NCBI GenBank assembly: GCA_947247005.1
Contig: OX365962.1
Location: 2,887,201 to 2,951,200, forward strand
Direction: 5' to 3'
DNA length: 64,000 nt
Origin: Spisula solida
Lineage: Eukaryota > Mollusca > Bivalvia > Venerida > Mactridae
Within the stretch, counting starts at the first letter, position 1. Each line of letters begins with the position of its first letter. Under the pieces are notes generated by a model that saw only the letters and a list, made by a program, of their open reading frames with translations, was not told the DNA's origin and searched no databases. The position numbers and the translations under genes were made by a program. Positions 1 through 11,609 of the stretch are shown piece after piece.

Positions 1-447
1 AATTTCTCTTTTGAAAAATATTTTTCCTTTCAAAATGTTATGCCGGCATAACAAATCCAATCTCTCTGTGCACGAAATATTGAATAATATGAAACAGAAA
101 ATTTCTATCAAATTTATTGAAAATATCTCCTTTCAAAATGTTTTTGGTCCCAAATGTTATGCCGGCATAACAAATCTTTCTTGCATTAAATATTGAATAA
201 TATGAAACAGAAAATTTCTATCAAATTTATTGACATTTTCTCCTTTGAAATTTTTTTTGGTCCCAAATGTTATGCCGGCATAACAAATCTTTCTTGCATG
301 AAATATTGAATAAAATAGAAAATTTCTCATTACAAAAATATTTTCAATTCAAAATGTTATGCCGGCATAACATCCAATATTTCTAGCATGAAATTTTGAA
401 TGAAAATAATAGAAAATTTGTCATCTGAAAATTATTTTGATTCAAAA
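1..447. repeat. Palindrome-bearing satellite, left flank (monomers of about 87-119 bp)
   Basis: Four copies of the perfect 18-bp palindrome TGTTATGCCGGCATAACA lie at 36-53, 155-172, 268-285 and 355-372. A fifth is split at 448-458. Between them runs similar AT-rich sequence (AAATATTGAATAA...GAAAATTTCT), so this is a tandem satellite with irregular monomer length. The array resumes after the inserted element at 6054 and 6144. No coding potential is credible; the short open frame at 11-196 only reflects the repeats. Confidence 0.85.
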
Positions 448-479
448 TGTTATGCCGGTGTAGCAGTCAGTTTTTTCCC

Positions 480-960
480 CCCTCTATTTTTTCCCCGGGG
501 AAAAAATTGACTAGTCAGTTTCTTCCCCGGGGAAGAAATTGACTAGTCAGCTTTTTCCCCGGGGAAAAAATTGACTAGTTATTTTTTTCCCCGGGGAAAA
601 AACTGACTAGTCAATTTTTTCCCCCCTTAGTCCTTTTTTTCCCCCCTATGAAATTGTTCTTTCTAGTGAAGAATAATTGATTTATTAGAGGGGGGAAGAA
701 ATTGACTAGTCAGTTCTTTCCCCCAGACTTGTTTTTTACTGATTGGAAGGAAGAAATATTGACTTGTCCATTCTATCCCTATTTTGTTTATGGCTAATAT
801 GAGGTTAAATTATTGGTACTTGTCCATTCGTTCACCCCTAGTTAATGAATTATGGGAGGGGTGAAGAAATTGACTAGTCTGTTCTTTCCTCCCACCGACT
901 TTCTTCGCCAGATGAGTCATAAACAAGTTGAATGGGGGAAAAGAAAGGACTAGTGAGTTC
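480..960. repeat. Poly-C/poly-G palindrome block at the left end of the Ginger-like element
   Basis: Alternating short palindromes TTTTTTCCCCGGGGAAAAAA and GACTAGTC are strung together at about 33-bp spacing (486-610). They grade into more diverged copies separated by unique-looking sequence to about 960. The mirror block at the right end (about 5825-6045) has the same composition, so the interior arms are themselves inverted repeats. Confidence 0.8.
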
Positions 961-3900
961 CTTCCCCCCCCCCTCTGTTCGGACGTTTACTAGAAGGGTA
1001 GGGAAAGAACGGACTAGTCAGTTCCCCCCCCCCCCTCTGTTCAGCCATTTACAAGTATGATGGGGGAAAGAAAGGACTAGTCAGTTTCTTCCCCCCTCTG
1101 TTCAGACATTTACAAGTATGATGGGGGAAAGAACTGACTAGTCAGTTTCTTACCCCCTCTGTTCAGACGTTTACAAGTATGATGGGGGAAAGAACTGACT
1201 AGTCAGTTTCTTCCCCCCTCTGTTCAGACATTTACAAGTATGATGGGGGAAAGAATGGACTAGTCAGTTTCTTCCCCCCTCTGTTCAGACATTTACAAGT
1301 ATGATGGGGGAAAGAACTGACTAGTCAGTTTCTTCCCCCCTCTGTTCAGACATTTACAAGTATGATGGGGGAAAGAACTGACTAGTCAGTTTCTTCCCCC
1401 CCTCTGTTCAGACATTTACAAGTAAGATGGGGGAAAGAATGGACTAGTCAGTTTCTCCCCCTCCCCCTCTGTTCAGACATTTACAAGTATGATGGGGGAA
1501 AGAATGGACTAGTCAGTTTCTTCCCCCGTCAGTTCAGACATTTACAAGTATGATGGGGGAAAGAACTGACTAGTCAGTTTCTTCCCCCCCTCTGTTCAGA
1601 CATTTACAAGTATGATGGGGGAAAGAACTGACTAGTCAGTTTCTTCCCCCCTCTGTTCAGACATTTACAAGAAGGGTGGGGAAAGAAAGCACTAGTCAGT
1701 TTCCTCCCCCTCCCTCTCTGTTCAGCCGTTTACAAGTATGATGGGGGAAAGAATGGACTAGTCAGTTTCTTCCCCCGTCAGTTCAGACATTTACAAGTAT
1801 GATGGGGGTCATAAACAAGTTGGTGGGGGAAAGAACTGACTAGTCAATTTCTTCTCACCTCTGTTCAGACATTTACAAGTATGATGGGGGAAAGAATGGA
1901 CTAGTCAGTTTCTTAACCCCTCTGTTCAGACGTTTACAAGTATGATGGGGGAAAGAACTGACTAGTCAGTTTCTTCCCCCCTCTGTTCAGACTTTTACAA
2001 GTATGATGGGGGAAAGAATGGACTAGTCAGTTTCTTCCCCCCTCTGTTCAGACATTTACAAGTATGATGGGGGAAAGAACTGACTAGTCAGTTTCTTCCC
2101 CCCTCTGTTCAGACATTTACAAGAAGGGTGGGGAAAGAAAGCACTAAGTCAGTTTCTCCCCTTCCCTCTCTGTTCAGCCGTTTACAAGTATGATGGGGGA
2201 AAGAATGGACTAGTCAGTTTCTTCCCCCCTCAGTTCAGACATTTACAAGTATGATGGGGGTCATAAACAAGTTGGTGGGGGAAAGAACTGACTAGTCAAT
2301 TTCTCCTCACCTCTGTTCAGACATTTACAAGTATGATGGGGGAAAGAATGGACTAGTCAGTTTCTTACCCCCTCTGTTCAGACGTTTACAAGTATGATGG
2401 GGGAAAGAATGGACTAGTCAGTTTCTTCCCCCCTCTGTTCAGACTTTTACAAGTATGATGGGGGAAAGAATGGACTAGTCAGTTTCTTCCCCCCTCTGTT
2501 CAGACATTTACATGTATGATGGGGGAAAGAATGGACTAGACAGTTTCTTCCCCCCTCTGTTCAGACATTTACAAGTATGATGGGGGAAATAACTGACTAG
2601 TCAGTTTCTTCCCCCCTCTGTTCAGACATTTACAAGTATGATGGGGGAAAGAATGGACTAGACAGTTTCTTCCCCCCTCTGTTCAGACATTTACAAGTAT
2701 GATGGGGGAAATAACTGACTAGTCAGTTTCTTCCCCCCTCTGTTCAGACATTTACAAGTATGATGGGGGAAAGAATGGACTAGTCAGTTTCTTCCCCCCT
2801 CTGTTCAGACATTTACAAGAAGGGTGGGGAAAGAAAGCACTAGTCAGTTTCTCCCCCTCCCTCTCTGTTCGCCGTTTACAAGTATGATGGGGGAAAGAAT
2901 GGACTAGTCAGTTTCTTCCCCCGTCAGTTCAGACATTTACAAGTATGATGGGGGTCATAAACAAGTTGGTGGGGGGAAAGAACTGACTAGTCAATTTCTC
3001 CTCACCTCTGTTCAGACATTTACAAGTATGATGGGGGAAAGAATGGACTAGTCAGTTTCTTACCCCCTCTGTTCAGACGTTTACAAGTATGATGGGGGAA
3101 AGAATGGACTAGTCAGTTTCTTCCCCCCTCTGTTCAGACATTTACAAGTATGATGGGGGAAAGAATGGACTAGTCAGTTTCTTCCCCCCTCTGTTCAGAC
3201 ATTTACAAGTATGATGGGGGAAAGAATGGACTAGACAGTTTCTTCCCCCCTCTGTTCAGACATTTACAAGTATGATGGGGGAAATAACTGACTAGTCAGT
3301 TTCTTCCCCCCTCTGTTCAGACATTTACAAGTATGATGGGGGAAAGAATGGACTAGTCAGTTTCTTACCCCCTCTGTTCAGACGTTTACAAGTATGATGG
3401 GGGAAAGAATGGACTAGTCAGTTTCTTACCCCCTCTGTTCAGACGTTTACAAGTATGATGGGGGAAAGAATGGACTAGTCAGTTTCTTCCCCCCTCTGTT
3501 CAGACATTTACAAGTATGATGGGGGAAAGAATGGACTAGTCAGTTTCTTCCCCCCTCTGTTCAGACATTTACAAGTATGATGGGGGAAAGAATGGACTAG
3601 ACAGTTTCTTCCCCCCTCTGTTCAGACATTTACAAGTATGATGGGGGAAAGAACTGACTAGTCAGTTTCTTCCCCCCTCTGTTCAGACATTTACAAGTAA
3701 GATCGGGGAAAGAATGGACTAGTCAGTTTCTTCCCCCCTCTGTTCAGACATTTACAAGTATGATGGGGGAAAGAATGGACTAGACAGTTTCTTCCCCCTC
3801 TGTTCAGACATTTACAAGTATGATGGGGGAAAGAACTGACTAGTCAGTTTCTTCCCCCCTCTGTTCAGACATTTACAAGTATGATGGGGGTCATAAACAA

Positions 3901-5760
3901 GTTGGTGTGGGAAAGAACTGACTAGTCAATTTCTTCTCCCCTCTGTTCAGACATTTACAAGTATGATGGGGGAAAGAATGGACTAGTCAGTTTCTTACCC
4001 CCTCTGTTCAGACGTTTACAAGTATGATGGGGGAAAGAACTGACTAGTCAGTTTCTTCCCCCCTCTGTTCAGACATTTACAAGTATGATGGGGGAAAGAA
4101 TGGACTAGTCAGTTTCTTCCCCCCTCTGTTCAGACATTTACAAGTATGATGGGGGAAAAAATGGACTAGTCAGTTTCTTCCCCCTCTGTTCAGAAGTTTA
4201 CAAGTATGAGGGGGAAAAGAATGGACGTGTCAGTTTCTTCCCCCCTCTGTTCAGACGTTTACAATAATAATAATTAAATATTAGAGAGTAGAATCTAGGA
4301 GATATAAATCAGGGTGGGGAAAGAAAGGTCTAGTCAAGATTTCTTCCCCCCTTATATTCAGACGTTTACAGGTATGATGGGGGAAAGAATGGACTAGTCA
4401 GTTTCTTACCCCCTCTGTTCAGACGTTTACAACTATGATGGGGGAAAGAATGGACTAGTCAGTTTCTTCCCCCCTCTGTTCAGACATTTACAAGTATGAT
4501 GGGGGAAAGAATGGACTAGACAGTTTCTTCCCCCCTCTGTTCAGACATTTACAAGTATGATGGGGGAAAGAACTGACTAGTCAGTTTCTTCCCCCCTCTG
4601 TTCAGACATTTACAAGTAAGATCGGGGAAAGAATGGACTAGTCAGTTTCTTCCCCCCTCTGTTCAGACATTTACAAGTATGATGGGGGAAAGAATGGACT
4701 AGACAGTTTCTTCCCCCTCTGTTCAGACATTTACAAGTATGATGGGGGAAAGAACTGACTAGTCAGTTTCTTCCCCCCTCTGTTCAGACATTTACAAGTA
4801 TAATGGGGGTCATAAACAAGTTGGTGTGGGAAAGAACTGACTAGTCAATTTCTTCTCCCCTCTGTTCAGACATTTACAAGTATGATGGGGGAAAGAATGG
4901 ACTAGTCAGTTTCTTACCCCCTCTGTTCAGACGTTTACAAGTATGATGGGGGAAAGAACTGACTAGTCAGTTTCTTCCCCCCTCTGTTCAGACATTTACA
5001 AGTATGATGGGGGAAAGAATGGACTAGTCAGTTTCTTCCCCCCTCTGTTCAGACATTTACAAGTATGATGGGGGAAAAAATGGACTAGTCAGTTTCTTCC
5101 CCCTCTGTTCAGAAGTTTACAAGTATGAGGTGGAAAAGAATGGACGTGTCAGTTTCTTCCCCCCTCTGTTTAGACGTTTACAATAATAATAATTAAATAT
5201 TAGAGAGTAGAATCTAGGAGATATAAATCAGGGTGGGGAAAGAAAGGTCTAGTCAAGATTTCTTCCCCCCTTATATTCAGACGTTTACAGGTATGATGGG
5301 GGAAAGAATGGACTAGTCAGTTTCTTACCCCCTCTGTTCAGACGTTTACAAGTATGATGGGGGAAAGAACTGACTAGTCAGTTTCTTCCCCCCTCTGTTC
5401 AGACATTTACAAGTATGATGGGGGAAAGAATGGACTAGTCAGTTTCTTCCCCCCTCTGTTCAGACATTTACAAGTATGATGGGGGAAAAAATGGACTAGT
5501 CAGTTTCTTCCCCCTCTGTTCAGAAGTTTACAAGTATGAGGGGGAAAAGAATGGACGTGTCAGTTTCTTCCCCCCTCTGTTCAGATGTTTACAATAATAA
5601 TAATTAAATATTAGAGAGTAGAATCTAGGAGATATAAATCAGGGTGGGGAAAGAAAGGTCTAGTCAAGATTTCTTCCCCCCTTATATTCAGACGTTTACA
5701 GGTATGATGGGGGAAAGAATGGACTAGTCAGTTTCTTCCCCCCTCTGTTCAGACGTTTAC
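960..5760. repeat. 61-bp palindromic tandem repeat with higher-order structure
   Basis: The unit is 61 bp; GTCAG recurs at 1141 and 1202, for example. It comprises a near-palindrome of about 34 bp centred on GACTAGTC and flanked by G5AAAGAA and TTCTTC5-6, then a spacer CTCTGTTCAGACATTTACAA. Roughly 75-80 copies are present. Variant units mark longer repeats: GTCATAAACAAGTTGG occurs at 1808, 2260, 2954, 3890 and 4809, and an AT-rich insert ACAATAATAATAATTAAATA occurs at 4261, 5180, 5591 and 5759. Each unit could form a G:C-capped hairpin. No frame is maintained across units. Confidence 0.93.
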
Positions 5761-5819
5761 AATAATAATAATTAAATATTAGAGAGTAGAATCTAGGAGA
5801 TAAAAAAAAAACTTCCCCA

Positions 5820-6050
5820 TCGCAAAATATTTCATTATAGGGGGGAAAAAACTGACTAGTCAGTTTCTTCCCCGGGGGAAAAAATTGACTAGTTAGTTTT
5901 TTCCCCAATCACAAAAATATAATTGTAGGGGGGAAAAACCTGACTAGGGGGGGAAAAAACTGACTAGTCAGTTTCTTCCCCCGGGGAAAAAACTGACTAG
6001 TCAATTTTTTCCCCGGGGAAAAAACTGACTGGGGGAAAAACTGGACTGTT
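5820..6050. repeat. Poly-C/poly-G palindrome block at the right end of the Ginger-like element
   Basis: This is the mirror of the left block: CCCCGGGG palindromes alternate with GACTAGTC from 5837 to 6010. The minus-strand open frame here only reflects the repeats. Confidence 0.8.
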
Positions 6051-6053
6051 ACA

Positions 6054-6300
6054 CCGGCATAACAAATCCAATCTTTCATTTATGAAATATTGAAGAAAAT
6101 ATAAGAGAAAAATTCTCAAAAGAAAATCTATTTTGATCAAAAATGTTATGCCGGCATAACAATTTCAATCCTTATTTGCATGAAATGTTGAATAAAATTA
6201 ACTTTATATGAACTAAAACACTGTGTTTTGTTCTTTCTTACGTGTGGATATTGAAAAATCATCAACATTTTTACCTTAAAAAAGGGCAAAACAGGGCCTA
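6054..6300. repeat. Palindrome-bearing satellite, right flank
   Basis: The half-palindrome CCGGCATAACA (6054-6064) is the continuation of the monomer split at 458. A complete palindrome follows at 6144-6161 with the same AT-rich spacer. After about 6190 the satellite fades into unique sequence. Confidence 0.75.
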
Positions 6301-6339
6301 TAAAAGGGATTGAAGAGACAATCCCTTTTTAAAATAGAC

Positions 6340-6905
6340 GCCGTTATGACATGTTTCTCATCGTGTACTCAATGATCTCCCGTAGTCTCTCAATGTACAC
6401 GACATGTTTCTCATCATTTACTCAATGACCACCCCTCTTCTCTCAATGTACACGACATATTTCTCATCATGTACTCAAGGATCTCCCCTCGTCGCTCAAT
6501 GTACACGACATGTTTCTGACGATGTACTCAATGGTATCCCCTCGTCTCTCAATGTACTCGACATGTTTCTCATCATGTACTCAATGGTCTCCCCTCGTCT
6601 CTCAATGTACACGACATGTTTCTCATCGTGTACTCAATGATCTCCCCTCGTCGCTCAATGTTCACGACATGTTTCTCATCGTGTACTGAATGACCACCCC
6701 TCGTCTCTCAATGTACACGACATGTTTCTCATCGTGTACTCAATAACCAACCCTCGTCGCTCACTCAATGTACACAGCGTGTTTCTTATCGTGTACTCAA
6801 TGACCAACCCTCGTCGCTCAATGTACACCACATGTTTCTCATCGTGAACTCAATGACTAACCCTCGTCGCTCAATGTACATGACATGTTTCTCATCATGT
6901 ACTCA
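6340..6905. repeat. 53-bp minisatellite
   Basis: About ten copies of a 53-bp unit of the form ATGTACACGACATGTTTCTC ... CCCCTCGTCTCTCA are seen (for example 6605 and 6658). Some units have internal insertions. Open frames across it are not genes. Confidence 0.88.
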
Positions 6906-7203
6906 ATGATCTCCCCTCGTCTCCCAATGGCCCCCTCGTCTTTCAATGATCTCCCCTCGTCTCTCAATGGCCCCCTCGTCTTTCAATGATCTCCCCTCGT
7001 CTCTCAATGGTCTCCCCTCGTCTTTCAATGATCTCCCCTCGTCTTTCAATGGTCTCCCCTCGTCTTTCAATGGTCTCCCCTCGTCTTTCAATGATCTCCC
7101 CTCGTCTCTCAATGGTCTCCCATCGTCTTTCTATTGTCTCCCCTGGTCTATCAATGGTCTCCCCTCGTCTTTCAAAGATCTTCCCTCGTCTCTCAATGTA
7201 CAC
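6905..7203. repeat. 21-bp minisatellite derived from the 53-bp unit
   Basis: Tandem CAATGRTCTCCCCTCGTCTTT, 21 bp (19 bp in two copies). It corresponds to the last part of the adjacent 53-bp unit, so it arose by sub-repeat amplification. Since 21 is a multiple of three, four overlapping open frames occur on both strands; none has a non-repeat domain. Confidence 0.88.
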
Positions 7204-9610
7204 GACGACCTAACTCTCACATTCTATTTCTAAAAGTCTCAGCGACCCATCCTCATACATCAGTGGTTAGTCAAGTTCCCAGACTACTATGTTTCGGACG
7301 AAGAATACTCTGGTGAACGAGAATGCAGCGATCAGACTCAAGCTCAATTTTATTTTATTTCGATTTACAAAATATGTTTACAGAACAATTTCTTCTTTTG
7401 CGCCGATGAAACATTAGTGATATATTCTTAATGACAAAAACACATACATAAATTTTAATGCATCGTTATAGAAATATTGTCGTTAATAAATTGAAGCTGT
7501 GTTTTCGAACTTGATGTTTGAGATCAGTTTCAGTTTCAAGTACAATAGTTACCCTTTTTCATAATGTGTTGAATGTTCGTTATCTATAGTCTAGGAGATA
7601 TTTAGGTATTCTGTTAATGATAAAGAAAATAATTATATATCATTACTAACGAATAGTAACGATACAAATACCAAAGAATTCTCTTTTTTATGATCTTTGA
7701 AAATATTTTTTTAAAAAAGCCAAAACAGAATTGAGCTTGAGGCTGATCCTAAAAAGTTGAAAACTGATTTTTGTGAACACGTGACCACAGACCCTCAGCG
7801 TATTGGTTTTGCGCATGATGTACAAATCACTACGAAATTTGTGCAAAATTTGCAAGGTACAACAATGAGTCTCCGAAAACTTACTGAGCAACGACGTTTC
7901 CAAGATTTCACGAGGCCGTAGAGAGGACCGGTCAATGATCATTGAGTGTGTAAATGGGTTGTTAACGGTTAAAGTGCCATGCAGCGTGCGAACCAACAGT
8001 TTCTTCTTACCACGCCGCAGTGTGTCATTATTGTTATATCACTGATCGCAACCGTATGTTCATACATTTTGTATTTACAATTCAATGTTTATTTTAAATT
8101 AAACACACATATCGACTGCGTTTTATTCTGAAAGTTAATTTGAACAAACAAAAATAGTTATTTATTATGTGTCATGTGAATATTCATACAAATAGTTAAT
8201 CAACTTCCCAGTTTACTACAGTGTTAACTAGTCAATTTTATCGATCCATGCACTTCCGACGTACTGACACGAACAGTTCCGATCCTTTCATTCGCAACAA
8301 TTCGACCGTTTCCGTAAACAATGGACATCGATCAAGGACACACCACCGTCTCAATATGTTTGGACTTCACGATAAATATTCAAATGCTATATAAACCCCT
8401 CCAAGCTGAATGTTTTAATAATTTATCGGAATATCAATAAATCGTTTCTTAGTTTTAAATAATTTTGACGGCGTTTCGAGAATATTTTCTTTATCCCCAA
8501 TGTTATAAAACCAACGTGAAAGCAAAGTTTTGAAATGTGTTCTCAGTCTCCAAGGCCCTAGCGACTTCTCAGACGTAACGCCAAAAGGTGAGACACACTC
8601 GAAAACGGCAAAAATCGCAAACGATTTTCAACGATTACTTTCGCAAAACTCGGCCTAGAAAAATGAAAATTATATCACTAAACGCAGAAACGAATTGCGC
8701 ATTTTGCAATATACACATGTACACGGAAATAATAAAGGCGCACGATAAAATGCGTCGTTTTTAGCGTTTTCTTTCGCAAAAACGCAGCGAAACTTGTAAC
8801 TAAAACGCATGGTCTTATAGGTTACTGTTACAATAAAGTAATAACTAAGGAACGGATTTGGATAGAAACAACGTTGTCTGTTAAAGCAGTCACAAAACCT
8901 GATGCCATATTATTTCCGTTCGTTTCCGTCGAGACAATTCAAAATGGAGCTAAGAAAAGACAAAGTTAAAAAAGCGAGACTTTTATATTTTTCTGACGTA
9001 ATTTTCAATTTTCTTTTGTTTAAAGTCGACTTGCTTATTTATATATGTGCGTATGTGAATAATTTTTAACTAAAAAAATACTTTTTTTCCCGAAGAATTG
9101 TTTGCACAAATTTTTTTTCAATATCATAAGAAATGACTGTTGTCTTGGAGATTAGGTAGCATATACAAAAATTGTCCCAAAATCCAGATATAAAGTGAAT
9201 TTTAAAAAATCCCATTTTTGGACGTACACATAATTGTTCTATGTGAATTTATGTAACTGAAAAAAATATATAACAAGCACAGCGAATTTCAAGTAGATTG
9301 AATAATTTACTCGTATAATTTACACTTTTGTGCCTCACCTTTTGACGTTATAGCTTAAGAGCTGAGGGCGATTTATTCAAAATTGGAGCCCATCTCTTAA
9401 ACTTGCACCACAGTTGGACATATGACCGAACATTAAGAAAATCCATTTCTTACAAATTTCCTCTTTCACAACCGCTCAGCATCCAAGATGGCGTCGAAGA
9501 CGGCCGCCAATTTTACGCGAAAATGGTACTGAACGATTATTTGTGCAAGAAATAATTGTTTTCTCACAAATATGTTTCAAAATGTACTTCTAAGCTGAAA
9601 AATGAATGGA
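7204..9610. other. Anonymous AT-rich DNA
   Basis: No gene is supported. The largest frame (7688-7996, minus, 102 residues) has no recognisable motif. Sequence at 9484-9510 contains CCAAGATGGCG, which resembles a YY1-type site, without other promoter signs. Confidence 0.5.
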
Positions 9611-9611
9611 A

Positions 9612-9782
9612 GACACCGATACACAGCTTCCTGGCACTTCCAGATACGTTGCAGACCACACGGCCAGATATAGCGGGAAATATTATAAAAAATTCAGAAA
9701 TGTTAAGTTCCGATGCCAGGGATTGAACCCACGAACTCTGGATTGACAGCCCAGTGCGTTACCACTGAGCTAATTCCGCTTT
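9612..9782 (-). mobile_element. tRNA-derived SINE, tRNA-like half (copy 1)
   Basis: Read on the minus strand, 9782 to about 9710 is tRNA-like: GGATTAGCTCAGTGGTAACG (box A type), an anticodon arm with loop CTGTCAA, and GGGTTCAATCCCTGG (box B). It is followed by CATTTCTGAA, TATTTCCCGCTATATCTGG and AGGAAGCTGTGTATCGGTG as in the copies at 31.0 and 55.3 kb. The distal half is absent, so this copy is truncated. Confidence 0.8.
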
Positions 9783-9929
9783 TAAAACGTCCTTTTCTGT
9801 AAAAACCGGCGTTAATATGTTTTCCTCTATCAAATTGGCATTAAACAATATACACAAGTCTGATACATTTGAGTCATTAAACCCACAAAATGTGTTTTTA
9901 AATAGCAGTCTTAGTTAAACATTATCTTA

Positions 9930-10015
9930 AGTTTTTTCGTAGAATTGGGACCTGCTTCTTTTTTCTCAATCTTAGTACTTTTTTTAGAAATTGGTCACCA
10001 TAGTAACGAAGTAAG
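9930..10015. repeat. Possible diverged fragment of the 620-bp MITE
   Basis: The stretch TTTCTCAATCTTAGTACTTTT ... AGAAATTGGTCACCATAGTAACGA resembles interior sequence of the two MITEs at 19.3 and 32.7 kb (AGAAATTGGTCACCAAAGCAACGACA). Terminal repeats are not seen here. Confidence 0.4.
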
Positions 10016-10200
10016 TAACGAAGTTATTAACATAAGGCATACGATTTTTTTAAATCTAAGATATTAGACGGCTTAATGAGTAAATTACTAAAAATCGAAT
10101 CTGTAGATATGTATTTCTCTAATTTTAGGCATTTTCCAATCAAAACACAAACACTGACTCGCATGTGCTCCTCGTTCATTTAAAACTTAATTATATTCTA

Positions 10201-10325
10201 GCTCACCACTAAGGGTGATATGCCATTCTACTCTAATGACAACCTACAAGGTTTACTTTGTGCATAAGTATCCAATTACCGCCCTTTATGCACCCAACAA
10301 CCGTTACATTACTTTTAAAGAAACA
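10201..10325. repeat. Dispersed repeat 'GCTCACCACTAAGGGTGAT', copy 1
   Basis: This shares, in the same order, GCTCACCACTAAGGGTGAT, GCCATTCTACTCTAATGACA, ACCTACAAGGTTTA and CTTTATGCACCCAACAAC with 27361-27500. The family is not recognised. A nearby hairpin TTGTCTCCCTTT ... AAAGGGAGACAA spans 10431-10487. Confidence 0.7.
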
Positions 10326-10611
10326 AAGCACACAGTAGCATCATTGGTACAACTAATAATATTTCCGATCGCTCTAAGAGAGATAACTTGTAAACATTAT
10401 TATCAATTATGCTATAAAACACTATAGAATTGTCTCCCTTTAACAGAAACACGAAGCTCATAATATTATGGTCAAAGGGAGACAAATATGTCGGATTGTT
10501 GAAAAATAAACTTTTTTAATTGTACATATTAATGTAATCATGGCCATGCCAATAATGTGTATTATGCACATGAAATAACAAAAATGCATTCTTAAATAAA
10601 CGTAATTCGTT

Positions 10612-10911
10612 GAAGGAAGGGAGGGAGGGAGGGAGGGAGGAAGGAAGGAAGGAAGGAAGGACGGGACGGGACGGGACGGGACGGGACGGGACGGGACGGG
10701 ACGGGACGGGACGGGACGGGACGGAACGGAACGAACGAACGGGACGGGACGGGACGGGACGGGACGGGACGGGACGGGACGGAACGAACGAACGAACGAA
10801 CGAACGAACGAACGAACGAACGAACGAACGAACGAACGAACGAACGAACGAACGAACGAACGAACGAACGAACGAACGAACGAACGAACGAACGAACGAA
10901 CGAACGAACGG
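10612..10911. repeat. Compound microsatellite (GGGA)n(GGAA)n(GGGAC)n(CGAA)n
   Basis: Successive blocks: GGGA/GGAA (10612-10660), GGGAC (about 10659-10725 and 10740-10782) and CGAA (10780-10911, about 32 copies). The block sits against the tail of the SINE starting at 10949. The Arg/Ser- and Pro-rich open frames on both strands are repeat translations. Confidence 0.95.
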
Positions 10912-10948
10912 ATGGGGGAGGCCTGTGTGGATTAATGGAAGGATGGAG

Positions 10949-11312
10949 GCCAGATTTATATAGCGCTTTTTTATTCGACTCACGTTTAAAGGTGCTTAAC
11001 ATATAGTGTTGCAACACAAGGGACAGACTAAGAGAAAGTCCTAAGCAAGGGAGAGAGAGACATTAGATACAGGCATGTCCGGGGCTGCAGAAGTGCGCCT
11101 AGCTCTTATTTCGAATAGGCAGTTTCGTACTTTACAGTACCCAGTGGATAGCACCAATGCACAGCTTCCTGGCACATTTAATCAGATAATTTACAGTCCA
11201 CACGTTCACGGCAGATATAGCGGGAAACACTACGAATGCCCAGTTCATGAACCCACTTAGTGTACCTATGGATTGGCAGCACAATGCGAAACCACTGAGA
11301 CATTGCCGCTGT
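10949..11312 (-). mobile_element. tRNA-derived SINE, near full length (copy 2)
   Basis: On the minus strand the element runs from a decayed tRNA-like head (11312-11240) through CCCGCTATATCTGCC and the body (AAGTGCGCCTAGCTCTTATT on plus) to the tail at 10949-10990, which reads on plus CCAGATTTATATAGCGCTTT. The order matches 31045-31430. It is strongly diverged: box A and box B homologies are broken. Confidence 0.8.
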
Positions 11313-11382
11313 ATTAGCGGGTACACCTCACTACCGAGTAAAACACAACACCCCTCCCTGTGTACATAACTCTGTCATGCCC

Positions 11383-11392
11383 TATATATAAA
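11383..11392 (+). promoter_or_regulatory. Candidate TATA box of the EGF-like gene
   Basis: TATATATAAA lies 218 bp upstream of the signal-peptide ATG and just outside the SINE. It would place transcription start near 11415-11425. This is positional inference only; AT-rich runs are common here. Confidence 0.3.
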
Positions 11393-11609
11393 CCCGTCTG
11401 ATCAACAAGTAGGCGTAAATGGCGTAATATCGGATTTCATGTATTTATAACTATTCATACCTTTCAAAATACATTGTCAACATAACTCTACTTTACCCGA
11501 CCTTGTATCACATGATTCAGTAAACGTAATTATGATAATTTCTGTCATAGATGTGCAGTACAGAATTACGCTAAGGAAGTTCAGGTCATTGACACTTTAG
11601 TAATACGAA

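Larger units (their letters stand above)
459..6053. mobile_element. Ginger-like non-autonomous DNA transposon filled with a palindromic satellite
   Basis: The left end reads TGTAGCAGTCAGTTTTTTCC; the right end read on the other strand is TGTAACAGTCCAGTTTTTCC, a terminal inverted repeat of about 22 bp. The element is flanked by CCGG on both sides (455-458 and 6054-6057). Removing it with one CCGG restores the satellite palindrome TGTTATGCCGGCATAACA. TGTNR...YNACA termini with a 4-bp CCGG duplication match what is described for Ginger1 DNA transposons, whose transposase carries a retrovirus-like integrase fold. No transposase frame is present, so this copy would be non-autonomous. An unrelated family with the same target preference cannot be excluded. 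Confidence 0.72.

Noticed and set aside
960..5760. CRISPR-like appearance of the 61-bp array (palindromic repeat with short spacer)
   Set aside because: The spacers are repeated, not unique; the genome is animal; there are no cas genes.
459..6053. LTR retrotransposon, suggested by TG...CA ends and a 4-bp duplication
   Set aside because: The ends are inverted, not direct, repeats, and no gag-pol remnants, primer-binding site or polypurine tract are seen.
6903..7233. Overlapping frames with ERRGET or SPRLSM repeats
   Set aside because: 21-bp minisatellite; equal open frames on both strands and no start or domain evidence.
7688..7996. 102-residue minus-strand frame
   Set aside because: No recognisable motif, no splice or start context, no conservation information.
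10516..11017. RSFV/PSRP-rich frames, and their plus-strand partner rich in GRDGT and NERT
   Set aside because: Translation of GGGAC and CGAA microsatellites on both strands.
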